A stretch of 5,478 nt of DNA, taken from assembly GCA_963205465.1 (NCBI GenBank), contig CAUJKG010000209.1:1-5478 (forward strand), written 5' to 3'. Positions 1 to 5,008 of this stretch are shown here, piece after piece. Positions within the stretch are counted from its first letter, which is position 1, and the number at the start of each line of letters is the position of its first letter. Origin of the DNA: Pseudomonadota bacterium (GTDB lineage: Bacteria; Pseudomonadota; Alphaproteobacteria; Rhizobiales; Xanthobacteraceae). The notes under the pieces are model-generated. The model saw only the letters and a program-made list of their open reading frames with translations. It made no database searches and was not told the DNA's origin. Made by a program: the position numbers and the translations under genes.

Positions 1-51
1 CGGACCGTCGCGGTCGCTGATGCGATCCGGGAACGGGAGGCCGCGCAATGA
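1..51 (+). CDS. C-terminal end of an upstream gene, possibly a CoA-ester lyase
   Basis: Frame 1 is open from the window edge and reads RTVAVADAIREREAAQ before a TGA at 49-51. The stop overlaps the start of the next gene as ATGA, which indicates translational coupling in one operon. Only 16 residues are visible, too few to identify a family. The alanine- and charge-rich helical tail ('AIxxRE' style) resembles the C-terminus of HpcH/HpaI (CitE/malyl-CoA lyase-like) enzymes, and such a lyase is the natural pathway partner of the downstream hydratase. That identity is inferred from context. That a coding frame ends here is better supported, by the overlap and by the shared orientation. Confidence 0.5.
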   Translation, partial: RTVAVADAIREREAAQ

Positions 52-1115
52 ATCCGGTCGTCACCAAAACCAAGACCACGGCGGGAAATTTCTTCGAGGA
101 TTTTTCGCTCGGACAGGTCATCCATCACGCGACGCCGCGCACGATCACCGAAGGCGATGTTTCGCTCCATTCGGCGCTTTACGGCACGCGCTTTGCCGTG
201 CAGTCGGCCGAGAGCTTCGCCCGGGCGATCGGATATCCGCGCGCGCCGATCGACGATCTCCTGGTTTTCCATATCGTGTTCGGGAAAACGGTGCCGGACA
301 TTTCGCTGAATGCGGTGGCCAATCTCGGCTATGCGGCGTGCCGTTTTCTCGCGCCGGTTTATCCCGGCGATACGTTGACTGCCGTCTCGGAGGTAATCGG
401 GCTCCGCGAGAACGCCAACCGGACTTCCGGCGTGGTCTATGTGCGTTCGACCGGGTTCAACCAGAACGGCGTCGAAGTGCTCGACTACGTGCGCTGGGTC
501 ATGGTGCGCAAGCGCGACGAGCATGGTGCCGCGCCTGAGCCTGTGGTGCCGAAACTACCATCGGTGATTTCCCCTGATCTTCTCGGCAAGGGGCTGCCGC
601 AGATTCAGCTGCGTGAATACAACTTCCGTCTTGCCGGCAGTGAGCATGTTTTCGAGGATTACGTTCCGGGTGAGAAGATCGACCACGTCGATGGCATGAC
701 GGTGGAAGACGCCGAACAGCAGATCGCAACGCGGCTCTACCAGAACACGGCGAAAGTTCACTTCAATCACTTCGCGCAGAAGAGCGACCGTTTCGGCAAG
801 CGTCTGATCTACGGCGGGCACGTGATTTCGCTGGCCCGCGCATTGTCCTTCAACGGACTTGCGAACGCCTTTCATGTTGCTGCGATCAATGGCGGCCGGC
901 ACGTCGCGCCGCTTTTTGCCGGCGAGACCGTATTTGCCTGGACGGAAGTGCTGGATACGCAGGAGCTGCCGGGAAGGCGAGACGTCGGAGCGCTGCGGTT
1001 GCGCACGGTGGCGACCAAGGATCATCCGTGCCGGGACTATCCCTACAAGAACGGCGACGAATATGAAGCCGGCGTGATCCTCGATCTCGATTATTGGGCG
1101 TTGATGCCAAGATAA
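48..1115 (+). CDS. mch: MaoC-family tandem hotdog hydratase, probable mesaconyl-CoA hydratase
   Basis: The 355-residue protein has two hotdog (MaoC-like) halves, a first at about residues 13-155 and a second at about 200-350, as in the mesaconyl-CoA hydratase (Mch/MeaC) group. The N-terminal half opens with FFEDFSLGQVIHH, the entry strand typical of MaoC proteins, and includes FLAPVYPGDTL (100-110). The C-terminal half carries FEDYVPGEKI (202-211), the AKVHFNHF stretch (235-242) and RLIYGGHVISLARAL (252-266), the counterpart of the hydratase substrate-binding segment. The family reversibly hydrates mesaconyl-CoA to beta-methylmalyl-CoA in the ethylmalonyl-CoA pathway or related glyoxylate/propionyl-CoA routes, in the cytoplasm. 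The start at 48 is supported by a GGGAGG ribosome binding site at 35-40, seven bases upstream, and by the ATGA overlap with the preceding gene. Another MaoC enoyl-CoA hydratase specificity is possible; the family call is firmer than the substrate. Confidence 0.82.
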   Translation: MNPVVTKTKTTAGNFFEDFSLGQVIHHATPRTITEGDVSLHSALYGTRFAVQSAESFARAIGYPRAPIDDLLVFHIVFGKTVPDISLNAVANLGYAACRFLAPVYPGDTLTAVSEVIGLRENANRTSGVVYVRSTGFNQNGVEVLDYVRWVMVRKRDEHGAAPEPVVPKLPSVISPDLLGKGLPQIQLREYNFRLAGSEHVFEDYVPGEKIDHVDGMTVEDAEQQIATRLYQNTAKVHFNHFAQKSDRFGKRLIYGGHVISLARALSFNGLANAFHVAAINGGRHVAPLFAGETVFAWTEVLDTQELPGRRDVGALRLRTVATKDHPCRDYPYKNGDEYEAGVILDLDYWALMPR

Positions 1116-1141
1116 TCGCGGCCTGGCTCAGGGCGGCTTTC

Positions 1142-1165
1142 GCCGGCTTGCGCACCAAGCCCGGC
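1142..1165. terminator. Hairpin between convergent genes, possible terminator
   Basis: GCCGGCTTG (1142-1150) can pair with CAAGCCCGGC (1156-1165), giving nine base pairs with one bulged C and a five-base loop. It lies in the 64-bp gap between the ends of the convergent hydratase and LysR genes, a usual site for a shared terminator. There is no T-run after it on either strand, so it is not a classical intrinsic terminator and the assignment is weak. Confidence 0.3.
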
Positions 1166-1179
1166 CATGACGAGGAAAA

Positions 1180-2070
1180 CTAATCTTCCTGTTCGCGCAG
1201 GTGGGTCACGAGTTCGCGTGCGAAGGCCGGCAGCTCGTCGAATTTGCGCACGCAGATCGTCAGGTCGCGCTCGGCCCAGGCATCGGTCAGGGTTACGGAG
1301 GTGATCGCCATGGAAAGTGCCGCGCGCCGCGCGGTGGTCTCGGGCACGACGCCGATACCGACATTGCGCTCGACCATGCGGCAGACGGCATCGAAGCTCC
1401 GCAGTTGAATGCGGAGCCGCAGCGGGCGGCCGATGCGCGCGGCCTTGTCTGCAAGAAAGCGTTGCAGGGCCGACGCGCGGTCCAGTCCCACGAAATTATG
1501 GTCGAGCACCTGGGCGAGCGATACCGAGGAGCGTACCGCGAGCGGATGATCGTGCGCGACGACCAGCACAAAACGATCGCGCCGGAACGGGTAGGTTTCG
1601 AGCGATCCGGAATCCACCGTGCCGGCAACGATGCCGAGATCGGCGACGCCTTCGGCGATCAGGCTCACGATTTCATCGGAGAGCCGCTCCTCCAGATCGA
1701 CGCTGACATTCGGGTTCGCTGCGAGAAAAGACGCCAGCGCCTGGGGAAGAAACTCGGTAAGCGCGTTCGTATTGGAAAGCACCTTGATCTGGCCGGCTTG
1801 GCCGCTTGCGAAAACCCCGATTTCCTCCCGCAGCTTGTCAGCCTGCTGCAGCATGCTGCGTGCGTGCGCGAGCAGAATCCGACCGGCCTGGGTCGGCGTT
1901 ACGCCCTGGCGGCTCCGGTTCAAGAGCGGGGCCCCCAAGGCCTCTTCCATGTTCCGGATGCGGGTCGAGGCTGCGGCCAGCGCAAGGTTGGCCCGCGCGG
2001 CGCCGTGGGTGATCGATCCGGCGTCGATAACATGGCGGAACAGGCTGAGATCAGAGAGATCGAAGCGCAT
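1180..2070 (-). CDS. LysR-family transcriptional regulator
   Basis: The 296-residue protein has the normal LysR-family length and layout. An N-terminal winged helix-turn-helix spans about residues 3-62 (DLSLFRHVIDAGSITHGAA, then MEEALGAPLLNRSRQGVTPT), followed by a linker helix (about 63-90) and a periplasmic-binding-protein-like effector domain (about 92-294, with LGIVAG at 145-150 and VGIGVVPE at 237-244). I chose the ATG at 2068-2070 because MRFDLSDLSLF matches where family members begin. A TTG at 2089-2091 would add seven residues (MVYQRRS). Neither start has a well-placed Shine-Dalgarno: the AAGGA-like bases touch the TTG and are about 21 bases from the ATG. The gene is divergent from sdhC and convergent with the hydratase gene. 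By LysR habit it would bind the intervening 201-bp spacer and regulate itself and a neighbour. Its effector and target cannot be read from sequence. Confidence 0.92.
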   Translation of the reverse strand: MRFDLSDLSLFRHVIDAGSITHGAARANLALAAASTRIRNMEEALGAPLLNRSRQGVTPTQAGRILLAHARSMLQQADKLREEIGVFASGQAGQIKVLSNTNALTEFLPQALASFLAANPNVSVDLEERLSDEIVSLIAEGVADLGIVAGTVDSGSLETYPFRRDRFVLVVAHDHPLAVRSSVSLAQVLDHNFVGLDRASALQRFLADKAARIGRPLRLRIQLRSFDAVCRMVERNVGIGVVPETTARRAALSMAITSVTLTDAWAERDLTICVRKFDELPAFARELVTHLREQED

Positions 2071-2080
2071 GGAGCGTCGC

Positions 2081-2090
2081 TGGTATACCA
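2081..2090. promoter_or_regulatory. 10-bp perfect palindrome upstream of the LysR gene
   Basis: TGGTATACCA is self-complementary over ten bases and lies 11 bases upstream of the LysR ATG, beside the larger inverted repeat at 2092-2112. It could be part of an operator for autoregulation. Ten-base palindromes also occur by chance, so this is a weak call. Confidence 0.3.
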
Positions 2091-2091
2091 A

Positions 2092-2112
2092 TCCTTCGCT
2101 TTTGGCGAAGGA
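2092..2112. promoter_or_regulatory. Perfect inverted repeat with a LysR-type T-N11-A core, probable operator
   Basis: TCCTTCGC (2092-2099) and GCGAAGGA (2105-2112) are exact reverse complements separated by five bases. Inside it, T2096 and A2108 are eleven bases apart within a symmetric setting, which fits the T-N11-A box recognised by LysR-family proteins. The site ends 22 bases upstream of the LysR start and lies in the divergent spacer toward sdhC, so autoregulation with possible control of sdhC is the natural reading. If transcribed with the LysR mRNA, the same repeat would form a hairpin that buries the only AGGA-like sequence upstream of the start. Confidence 0.5.
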
Positions 2113-2131
2113 ATGCTACGCCAAATAAGGC

Positions 2132-2159
2132 TTGTGAGGAAGGTAATCGCGAATATGTT
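2132..2159 (+). promoter_or_regulatory. Candidate sigma-70-type promoter for sdhC
   Basis: TTGTGA (2132-2137) and TATGTT (2154-2159) are 16 bases apart on the plus strand and are the best -35/-10-like pair I see upstream of sdhC. The match to consensus is modest. The -10 element falls in the loop and first base of the right arm of an inverted repeat (2148-2164), so a protein bound there would block it. A start near 2166 would give a leader of roughly 105 bases. Confidence 0.25.
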
Positions 2160-2164
2160 TCGCG
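2148..2164. promoter_or_regulatory. Inverted repeat CGCGAA-N5-TTCGCG, candidate operator
   Basis: CGCGAA (2148-2153) and TTCGCG (2159-2164) are exact reverse complements with a five-base gap, the same gap as in the repeat at 2092-2112. Both repeats share the GCGAA/TTCGC half-site, here in the opposite relative orientation. A further GCGAA lies at 2195-2199. The position over the candidate -10 of sdhC suggests a repressor or LysR contact site; no binding protein is demonstrated. Confidence 0.35.
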
Positions 2165-2219
2165 GAACACGAAGTCAGAGCCATTCCAAACTGTGCGAAT
2201 GCTAGGGCTTCCCAGTGAC

Positions 2220-2250
2220 AGCGCTGCCGGCGGGGGCTAGTTGCAGCGCT
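2220..2250 (+). promoter_or_regulatory. Stem-loop just upstream of sdhC
   Basis: AGCGCTGC (2220-2227) pairs exactly with GCAGCGCT (2243-2250) around a G-rich 15-base loop. In the sdhC mRNA this would form a stable hairpin ending 21 bases before the ATG, just ahead of the weak purine-rich ribosome binding stretch at 2255-2265. Because the arm contains the palindrome AGCGCT, the same bases also form a direct repeat (CAGCGCT at 2219-2225 and 2244-2250, 25 bases apart). It could therefore be a leader hairpin or a protein site. Confidence 0.4.
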
Positions 2251-2271
2251 ATTTAGAGCAGAGAGCCAGCG

Positions 2272-2667
2272 ATGACAGATACCCCGGCGCGCCAGCGTCC
2301 GATTTCGCCGCATCTGACGATCTATCGCCTGACCTGGACCATGGTGATGTCGATCGTCCACCGTATTACCGGTTCGGCGCTCTATTTCGGCACGCTTCTC
2401 CTGGCCTGGTGGCTGGTCGCAGCCGCGGCCGGTCCGAAATATTTCGACACCGCCAATGCATTCTTCGGCAGCTGGTTCGGGCAACTCATCCTGCTCGGCT
2501 ACACGTGGGCGCTGGTCCATCACATGCTCGGTGGCATCCGTCATTTCATCTGGGACACCGGACGCGGGTTTGGGCCGGAGCGGCAGACGCTTGCACGGAT
2601 GACCCTGATCGGCTCCGTCGCCATCACCATTCTTCTCTGGGCGCTTGCCCTGGTTCTGCGGAGCTGA
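2272..2667 (+). CDS. sdhC: Succinate dehydrogenase cytochrome b556 subunit SdhC
   Basis: This 131-residue membrane anchor of complex II helps bind heme b and ubiquinone in the inner membrane. The RPISPHLTIYR entry (9-19) and SIVHRITG (27-34) are the family signature. Ser27 and Arg31 fall at the same positions as the quinone-site residues of E. coli SdhC. His84 in LVHHMLGGIRH matches the E. coli heme ligand His84, and His91 is also kept. Three transmembrane stretches are visible at about 22-52, 68-88 and 107-128. The start at 2272 gives the family's normal N-terminus. Its ribosome binding site is only a weak AGAG/GAGAG at 2255-2265. The stop overlaps the sdhD start by one base (TGATG), so the two anchors are translationally coupled. 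Nothing is missing or truncated. Confidence 0.97.
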   Translation: MTDTPARQRPISPHLTIYRLTWTMVMSIVHRITGSALYFGTLLLAWWLVAAAAGPKYFDTANAFFGSWFGQLILLGYTWALVHHMLGGIRHFIWDTGRGFGPERQTLARMTLIGSVAITILLWALALVLRS

Positions 2668-3053
2668 TGCCGATGTCCATGCGCACACCGCTTTCCCGCA
2701 TCCGCGGTCTTGGCTCCGCCCATCACGGCACCGGACATTTCTGGCTGCAGCGTCTGACGGCCGCGGCCAATGTTTTCCTGCTGGTGATTTTGACCGGCAT
2801 CGTCGTGACGCTGGTCGGCCGCACGCATGCGACGGTGATTTCGACGCTTTCGAAGCCGCTCGTCTCGGTGCTCTTCGTTGCCGCCATCATCTCGGTTGCG
2901 ATCCATATGCGCATCGGGATGCAGGTCGTTATCGAAGATTACGTCCATACGCCGTTCCGAAAGGTCGTTCTCCTGATGCTGAACACCTTCTTCGCCTGGA
3001 GCGTGGGCCTCGCTTCGGTCTACGCCATTCTCAAAATTTCCTTCGGACCGTAG
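2667..3053 (+). CDS. sdhD: Succinate dehydrogenase hydrophobic anchor subunit SdhD
   Basis: This is the second membrane anchor of complex II, 128 residues from the ATG at 2667. The motif IHMRIGMQVVIEDYV (79-93) holds His80, equivalent to the E. coli SdhD heme b ligand His71, and Asp91-Tyr92, equivalent to the quinone-site Asp82-Tyr83. The N-terminal region LGSAHHGTGHFWLQRLTA (15-32) is the usual alphaproteobacterial form. Three membrane helices run at about 33-52, 65-88 and 100-123. Start choice is open: ATGs lie at 2667, 2673 and 2679 (MPMSM). 2667 gives TGATG coupling to sdhC, while a GGAG at 2660-2663 is better spaced for 2673. Either choice leaves all functional residues intact. Confidence 0.95.
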   Translation: MPMSMRTPLSRIRGLGSAHHGTGHFWLQRLTAAANVFLLVILTGIVVTLVGRTHATVISTLSKPLVSVLFVAAIISVAIHMRIGMQVVIEDYVHTPFRKVVLLMLNTFFAWSVGLASVYAILKISFGP

Positions 3054-3061
3054 CGCCGCGC

Positions 3062-3086
3062 GCCGGAAGTTTCGAAAACTTCCGGC
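3062..3086 (+). promoter_or_regulatory. Perfect 11-bp hairpin between sdhD and sdhA
   Basis: GCCGGAAGTTT (3062-3072) and AAACTTCCGGC (3076-3086) are exact reverse complements around a three-base loop (CGA), starting nine bases after the sdhD stop. It should be very stable in the transcript. No T-run follows (CAGAACC), so it is not a standard terminator inside the operon. It may instead be an RNA stability/processing element or part of the sdhA leader structure. Its right arm resembles the ACTTCGG arm at 3166-3177. Confidence 0.5.
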
Positions 3087-3100
3087 AGAACCGACGCTGT

Positions 3101-3145
3101 ATGCAAGTTGGCTGGTACCCTCAATTTTCCGAAGTTCGCGAATGA
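3101..3145 (+). CDS. Candidate 14-codon upstream ORF in the sdhA leader
   Basis: ATG at 3101 opens a frame reading MQVGWYPQFSEVRE and stopping at TGA 3143-3145. It is too short to assign homology, and no clear Shine-Dalgarno precedes it (GCAGAACCGA region), so translation is uncertain. The stop overlaps the ATG of a second small ORF as ATGA. The coding bases include the left arms of the leader stems (3114-3123 and 3126-3137), so a ribosome on this ORF would prevent those arms from pairing. It is either a leader peptide of a regulatory element or a chance ORF. Confidence 0.35.
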   Translation: MQVGWYPQFSEVRE

Positions 3146-3189
3146 GGGTGCCGAAACGAAAAAAAGAACTTCGGAAAGTGGATACCAGC
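3111..3189 (+). promoter_or_regulatory. Structured RNA leader of sdhA with competing stems or a pseudoknot
   Basis: Three sets of complementary arms lie directly before sdhA. A 12-bp perfect repeat pairs 3126-3137 with 3166-3177, and with a wobble it extends to 14 pairs (3124-3179). A 7-bp outer stem pairs GCTGGTA (3111-3117) with TACCAGC (3183-3189). A 10-bp stem with one G-U pair joins GGTACCCTCA (3114-3123) and TGAGGGTGCC (3143-3152). The first two stack into one long hairpin that buries the purine-rich GGAAAGTGGA (3173-3182), the only likely sdhA ribosome binding sequence. The third cannot coexist with the outer stem. Its loop holds the left arm of the 12-bp stem, so it could instead form an H-type pseudoknot with an A-rich third loop (3153-3165). 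A translational switch for sdhA is inferred. I recognise no known riboswitch class. Confidence 0.5.
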
Positions 3190-3195
3190 TCATGA
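3142..3195 (+). CDS. Candidate 17-codon basic upstream ORF overlapping the sdhA start
   Basis: ATG at 3142 opens MRVPKRKKELRKVDTSS, ending at TGA 3193-3195. Its start overlaps the previous small ORF stop as ATGA, and its stop overlaps the sdhA ATG (3192) as ATGA, so a ribosome finishing it is placed exactly to restart on sdhA. Seven of 17 residues are Lys or Arg, due in part to an A-rich run at 3159-3165 that stands out in this GC-rich window. A weak GAAG lies seven bases before its ATG. It has no recognisable family. Coupled leader peptide or coincidence are both possible. Confidence 0.35.
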   Translation: MRVPKRKKELRKVDTSS

Positions 3196-4997
3196 CCGCA
3201 ATCAACGGACGCGCCTATCCGATCACCGAACACCTCTATGACGTCGTCGTCGTCGGCGCCGGCGGCGCCGGTTTGCGCGCGGTGGTGGGATGCGCTGAAG
3301 CGGGGCTTAAAACCGCGTGCCTGACCAAGGTGTTTCCGACGCGTTCACACACCGTTGCGGCCCAGGGCGGCATTTCGGCGGCGCTCGGCAATATGGGCGA
3401 GGATGACTGGCGCTGGCACATGTACGACACCGTGAAGGGGTCGGACTGGCTGGGCGATCAGGATGCGATCGAATATCTCTGCCGCAACGCGCCACAGGCG
3501 GTTTATGAGCTCGAACACTGGGGCGTGCCGTTCTCGCGCACCGAAGCCGGCAAGATCTATCAGCGCCCCTTCGGCGGCATGACCACGCATTACGGCAAGG
3601 GTACTGCGCAGCGCACCTGCGCTGCCGCCGACCGCACGGGGCACGCGATCCTGCATACGCTCTATGGCGCTGCGCTGAAGCATCGCGCGGAGTTCTTCAT
3701 CGAGTATTTCGTGCTCGATCTCCTGATGAACGACGACGGCGATTGCTGCGGCGTGCTGGCGCTGAAGATGGACGACGGCACGCTGCATCGCTTCCGCTCG
3801 CATGAAACCATTCTTGCGACTGGCGGCTATGGCCGCGCCTATTTCTCCTGCACGTCGGCGCATACCTGCACCGGCGATGGCAACGCCATGGTGCTGCGCG
3901 CCGGCCTGCCGCTGCAGGACATGGAGTTCGTGCAGTTCCATCCGACCGGCATCTACGGGGCGGGCTGCCTGATTACCGAAGGCTCGCGCGGCGAGGGTGG
4001 CTACCTCGTCAACTCCGAAGGCGAGCGTTTCATGGAGCGCTATGCGCCTTCCGCCAAAGACCTCGCCTCGCGCGATGTCGTCTCGCGCTCGATGACGATC
4101 GAGATCCGCGAAGGCCGTGGCGTCGGCAAGAACAAGGATCACATCTATCTGCACCTCGATCATCTCGATCCGGCGGTGCTGCACGAGCGTCTTCCCGGCA
4201 TCTCCGAATCCGCGCGCATCTTCGCGGGGGTCGATGTCACCAAGGAGCCGATCCCGGTCATTCCGACCGTGCACTACAACATGGGCGGCATTCCCACGAA
4301 CCCCTATGGCGAAGTCGTCACCAAGAAGAACGGCGATCCCGACACCATCGTGAACGGACTGATGGCGATCGGTGAAGCGGCTTGCGTGTCGGTGCATGGC
4401 GCGAACCGCCTCGGCTCGAACTCGCTGATCGATCTCGTGGTGTTCGGCCGCGCGGCTGCGGATCGCTGCGCGCAGAAGCTCACCCCGAACGACAAGCACA
4501 TGATGCTGCCCGCCGCGCCGACGGAGAAGGCGCTCTCGCGCTTCGACGGCCTGCGATACGCCAAGGGTTCGACCTCGACCGCCGATCTGCGCCTCAACAT
4601 GCAGAAGGTCATGCAGACCAATTGCGCCGTCTTCCGCACCAGGGAAGTGCTGGAGGAAGGCACCAAGCTCATCCATGGCGTTTTCGGCAGTGCGGGCGAC
4701 GTAAGGGTCACCGACCGTTCCATGGTCTGGAATACCGATCTGATCGAAACGCTGGAGTTCGACAATCTGATCAGCCAGGCGGTGGTCACGATGGACTCGG
4801 CGCTGAACCGGACCGAGTCGCGCGGCGCCCATGCGCGCGAAGACTTCCCTGATCGCGACGACAAAGAGTGGATGAAGCACACGCTGTCCTGGGTCGATTT
4901 CGAGACCAAAAAGGTGTCGATCGATTACCGTCCGGTGCACACCTACACGCTGACGAACGAGATCCAGTACATCGAGCCCAAAGCGCGGGTTTACTAG
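3192..4997 (+). CDS. sdhA: Succinate dehydrogenase flavoprotein subunit SdhA
   Basis: SdhA is the catalytic FAD subunit of complex II, oxidising succinate to fumarate on the cytoplasmic face; 601 residues is full length. The FAD-binding fold begins at DVVVVGAGGAGLRA (17-30). RSHTVAAQGG (51-60) holds His53, the residue that carries covalent FAD (E. coli His45). Active-site residues are all present: His250 in FHPTG, Arg294 in ASRDVV (the E. coli Arg286 proton shuttle), His361 in HYNMGGIPT and Arg406 in GANRLGSNSL. The C-terminal helical/capping part ends normally at EPKARVY. The start at 3192 gives the familiar MTAINGRAYPIT opening. An in-frame TTG at 3108 would add 28 residues across the leader stems and is rejected. 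No strong Shine-Dalgarno is present, only GGAAAGTGGA (3173-3182) inside a potential stem. A glycosyltransferase gene, not sdhB, follows after eleven bases. Confidence 0.98.
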   Translation: MTAINGRAYPITEHLYDVVVVGAGGAGLRAVVGCAEAGLKTACLTKVFPTRSHTVAAQGGISAALGNMGEDDWRWHMYDTVKGSDWLGDQDAIEYLCRNAPQAVYELEHWGVPFSRTEAGKIYQRPFGGMTTHYGKGTAQRTCAAADRTGHAILHTLYGAALKHRAEFFIEYFVLDLLMNDDGDCCGVLALKMDDGTLHRFRSHETILATGGYGRAYFSCTSAHTCTGDGNAMVLRAGLPLQDMEFVQFHPTGIYGAGCLITEGSRGEGGYLVNSEGERFMERYAPSAKDLASRDVVSRSMTIEIREGRGVGKNKDHIYLHLDHLDPAVLHERLPGISESARIFAGVDVTKEPIPVIPTVHYNMGGIPTNPYGEVVTKKNGDPDTIVNGLMAIGEAACVSVHGANRLGSNSLIDLVVFGRAAADRCAQKLTPNDKHMMLPAAPTEKALSRFDGLRYAKGSTSTADLRLNMQKVMQTNCAVFRTREVLEEGTKLIHGVFGSAGDVRVTDRSMVWNTDLIETLEFDNLISQAVVTMDSALNRTESRGAHAREDFPDRDDKEWMKHTLSWVDFETKKVSIDYRPVHTYTLTNEIQYIEPKARVY

Positions 4998-5008
4998 GTC
5001 TCGCCGGG

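Noticed and set aside
1201..2205. 334-codon plus-strand open frame opposite the LysR gene
   Set aside because: The minus-strand LysR protein has clear domains, while this frame has none and runs through the operator region. It is a GC-rich shadow frame.
2241..2666. N-terminal extension of SdhD back to 2241
   Set aside because: It would run out of frame through all of sdhC and encode sequence with no SdhD character. The TGATG start at 2667 gives a normal protein.
3062..3086. Intrinsic terminator after sdhD
   Set aside because: The stem is strong, but no T-run follows on the plus strand and sdhA lies in the same direction downstream.
2079..3189. GCTGGTA shared by the LysR palindrome (2079-2085) and both arms of the sdhA outer stem (3111-3117, 3183-3189)
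   Set aside because: A seven-base match over a kilobase is easily due to chance, and the sdhA copies are explained by their mutual pairing.
3108..3191. TTG start adding 28 residues to SdhA
   Set aside because: The extension is translated from the leader stems, lacks a ribosome binding site and precedes the standard SdhA N-terminus.
3345..4940. 531-codon open frame on the minus strand opposite sdhA
   Set aside because: It mirrors sdhA codons, is low-complexity His/Arg/Ala-rich and shows no family motif. Long antisense frames are expected opposite GC-rich genes.
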